DNA of 64,000 nucleotides, from positions 1 through 64,000 of the forward strand of contig ML977020.1 in the NCBI GenBank assembly GCA_010015675.1, in the 5' to 3' direction. Both the position numbers and the translations under genes were made by a program. Positions 62,461 through 64,000 of the stretch are shown here, one piece after another. The notes under the pieces were generated by a model, which was given only the letters and a program-made list of their open reading frames with translations, had not been told where the DNA came from and searched no databases. This DNA comes from Byssothecium circinans. Lineage: Eukaryota > Ascomycota > Dothideomycetes > Pleosporales > Massarinaceae. Numbering within the stretch: the stretch's first letter is position 1; every line of letters begins with the position of its first letter.

Positions 62461-64000
62461 TAGCCTTAGTGTTGAGTTTCGTCGTCCCAAGTCGCCAGCC
62501 CGCACAAAAGCTCTATATTGTCATCGTCTGCTGCCTCCTCCTCCACTACCTCGTCGTCGCCTCTGAGGCCAGCTCTTTGCCACCGTCGTACGCACTGTAT
62601 TGCCGCTAGAAGTTAAGGTCCTAGACGTCATCGTCACGGCTCTAAGAGGTCGCCTAGCTCACTAAACAGGCGCTCACACTCACAGCTTAACGCTGGGATA
62701 GAGAGTACGTTAAGCGCAAGTTTACTAAGGCTAGGGTAGCAATCGCGCATGCTCACCCAGTATTTAATAGGGTTATCTGCGTGTTCTGTACCTCTCTTGG
62801 CTGCTGGCTCGCTGCGCTTCCACCTTTTAAACTCGTCCTCGTTAGCGGTAAGGCTGCTAGCAGTACTAGGGTTAAGTATACTATTAATCACGTCATCTAT
62901 ATCGCTTGGGATTACTGCTAACGGCCTTACCACGCGCGGTAAGGTGTTATACTGCGCCTAGAGCGCCTGAAAGCTAGCGTTACTAGCCTTAAGCTAGTTA
63001 GGCTTCTTAGCCTACGCCTTATCATAGTAGTACTTGTACATTAGATAGAGTATTATAGCAGCGTAGTACGTAGGTAAGTCATCTAGTTTAGAGTAGTAGT
63101 TATTAGCCTTCTACTAAGCTGCGCGCAAGTTAATTATAATATGATCTTTAGGTAACTTATTATGCTCATTATAGTTAACCGCCTCGTATGCGTTAACGCG
63201 CTGCTTATAGTAGGTAAGGAGGTATTTAAATATTAGAATTATCTTAGTAATAGCCCTAAAGCTGCCGCTTTTACCACGCCCTTTAAGGCGCTTTATAGTA
63301 GTCTTAAGTAGTTTTAATATATCTATATACTCTATAATTACTACCTAATTAGCACCTGTAAGGCCGTCTAATCATATCTATAGCTGCGTAACTAATAGCT
63401 TATTACCATAACTTTACGTAAACGTGTCCTCCCTTTATACCTACTATATATAGTAAGTAGCGTAGGCGTTAACTATAAACTATAGCTTTACAGCACGCTT
63501 AAAGCATAAGTAGTATAAGTTCTACCGCGTAATAATAGGTTTAACAGGCTTAAGGATCTTATAATTATTAGCTAACGCGCTAGATAGTAGCTTAGTGTAG
63601 GTAAGGCGCTAGAAGTCCTTAAAGAGCTTATATTATTATAGCATTTTAATGTAGTTCATGATACTAAGTAGTACGCTAAGTAGGCCTACGCGCCTTTACT
63701 CCTCTATAAAGTCATGCTTATTAGTAAGCTCTTATACATTATTATTAAATAAGGCGGCGCTGCCCTTACCCTAGAGGAGCGTCTAGCTAATAAGGTTAAG
63801 CGTGTAAGGTCTATAGTAGAGGCGCTAGTAGGTAATATTATAACTATACTTTTAAGCTAATATTATAATAGTACTATTATTGTTAGTAGTATTATTAAGC
63901 ATGAAGTAACTAATTAACTATAACGTGATCTTAAAGTCCTATAGCATTTTTATAATAACCTTAGCTATCCTCTCACTACTATGAGCGCCTGTTAGCTAGG
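62312..64000 (-). mobile_element. decayed, RIP-like hAT transposon (3' side; runs off the window)
   Basis: The element begins near 62312 with GTTGTCAACAATCAAGCC and subterminal AGCTTGGATTG-type repeats to about 62460. Minus-strand coding remnants follow: at 62634-62933 a frame with PSLSKLALNVLSIPALSCECERLFSELGDLL (hAT dimerisation domain). Then, after two TGA and one TAA, a tail ends TWDDETQH with stop near 62470. From about 62940 to the window edge the DNA is TA-rich with multiple stops in all frames and few CA/TG steps, as expected after RIP. The transposase N-terminus lies beyond 64000. Confidence 0.8.

Noticed and set aside
1..64000. Secondary-metabolite gene cluster
   Set aside because: No polyketide synthase, peptide synthetase, terpene cyclase or cluster regulator was recognised anywhere in the window.

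Overview
The window looks like nuclear DNA of a filamentous ascomycete, most likely a Dothideomycete close to Pleosporales (inference). Support comes from short GT-AG introns of 48-131 nt with CTAAC/CTGAC branch sites, fungal-only families (STAND/NACHT receptors, LysM secreted protein, DUF4419, Tsp-type tetraspanin), and transposons carrying C-to-T/G-to-A damage in CpA context that resembles repeat-induced point mutation (RIP). The species cannot be fixed from sequence alone.

Layout. Bases 1-387 are the 3' end of a hAT transposon. At 0.8-2.5 kb lies a secreted/multi-pass membrane protein of unknown function. A 2.3-kb piggyBac element with 44-bp inverted repeats (3133-5457) carries a transposase broken by one stop codon and appears to split an older reading frame. 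A conserved fungal membrane protein follows (5.7-6.8 kb), then a large NLR-type receptor (7.9-12.8 kb: membrane anchor, alpha/beta-hydrolase, NACHT, HEAT repeats) whose repeat array contains an assembly gap. Between 14 and 23 kb are small unrecognised genes, a mutilated succinate dehydrogenase flavoprotein paralogue (16.6-17.7 kb) and a tetraspanin (18.4-19.4 kb). An HSL-type esterase (23.8-26.3 kb) and a secreted PQQ-like beta-propeller protein (28.9-30.7 kb) flank a 2.2-kb degenerate tandem array in which most units carry GATAAG.

From 31.6 to 48.1 kb come a frameshifted STAND receptor, then conserved housekeeping genes (zinc alcohol/formaldehyde dehydrogenase, PPIL1-type cyclophilin, TRIP4/Rqt4-type C2HC5 zinc-finger protein). 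These are followed by a frameshifted secreted carboxylesterase, a RIP-damaged tRNA-like relic between direct repeats, an NTF2-like protein, an F-box protein, a deoxyribosyltransferase-like protein and a LysM secreted protein. From 48.3 to 61.5 kb are a DUF4419 protein, a run of lineage-expanded or orphan genes (50.7-59.6 kb), a broken SRPBCC gene and a GFA-type formaldehyde-activating-enzyme homologue. A TPR remnant and a decayed, RIP-like hAT element close the window (61.8-64.0 kb).

The window mixes conserved core genes with accessory material: transposons, receptor genes, decaying paralogues and orphans. No biosynthetic cluster or operon-like organisation was seen. Nine coding sequences carry visible lesions or are fragments, which is high for a fungal chromosome interior and fits a transposon-bounded, RIP-prone segment.
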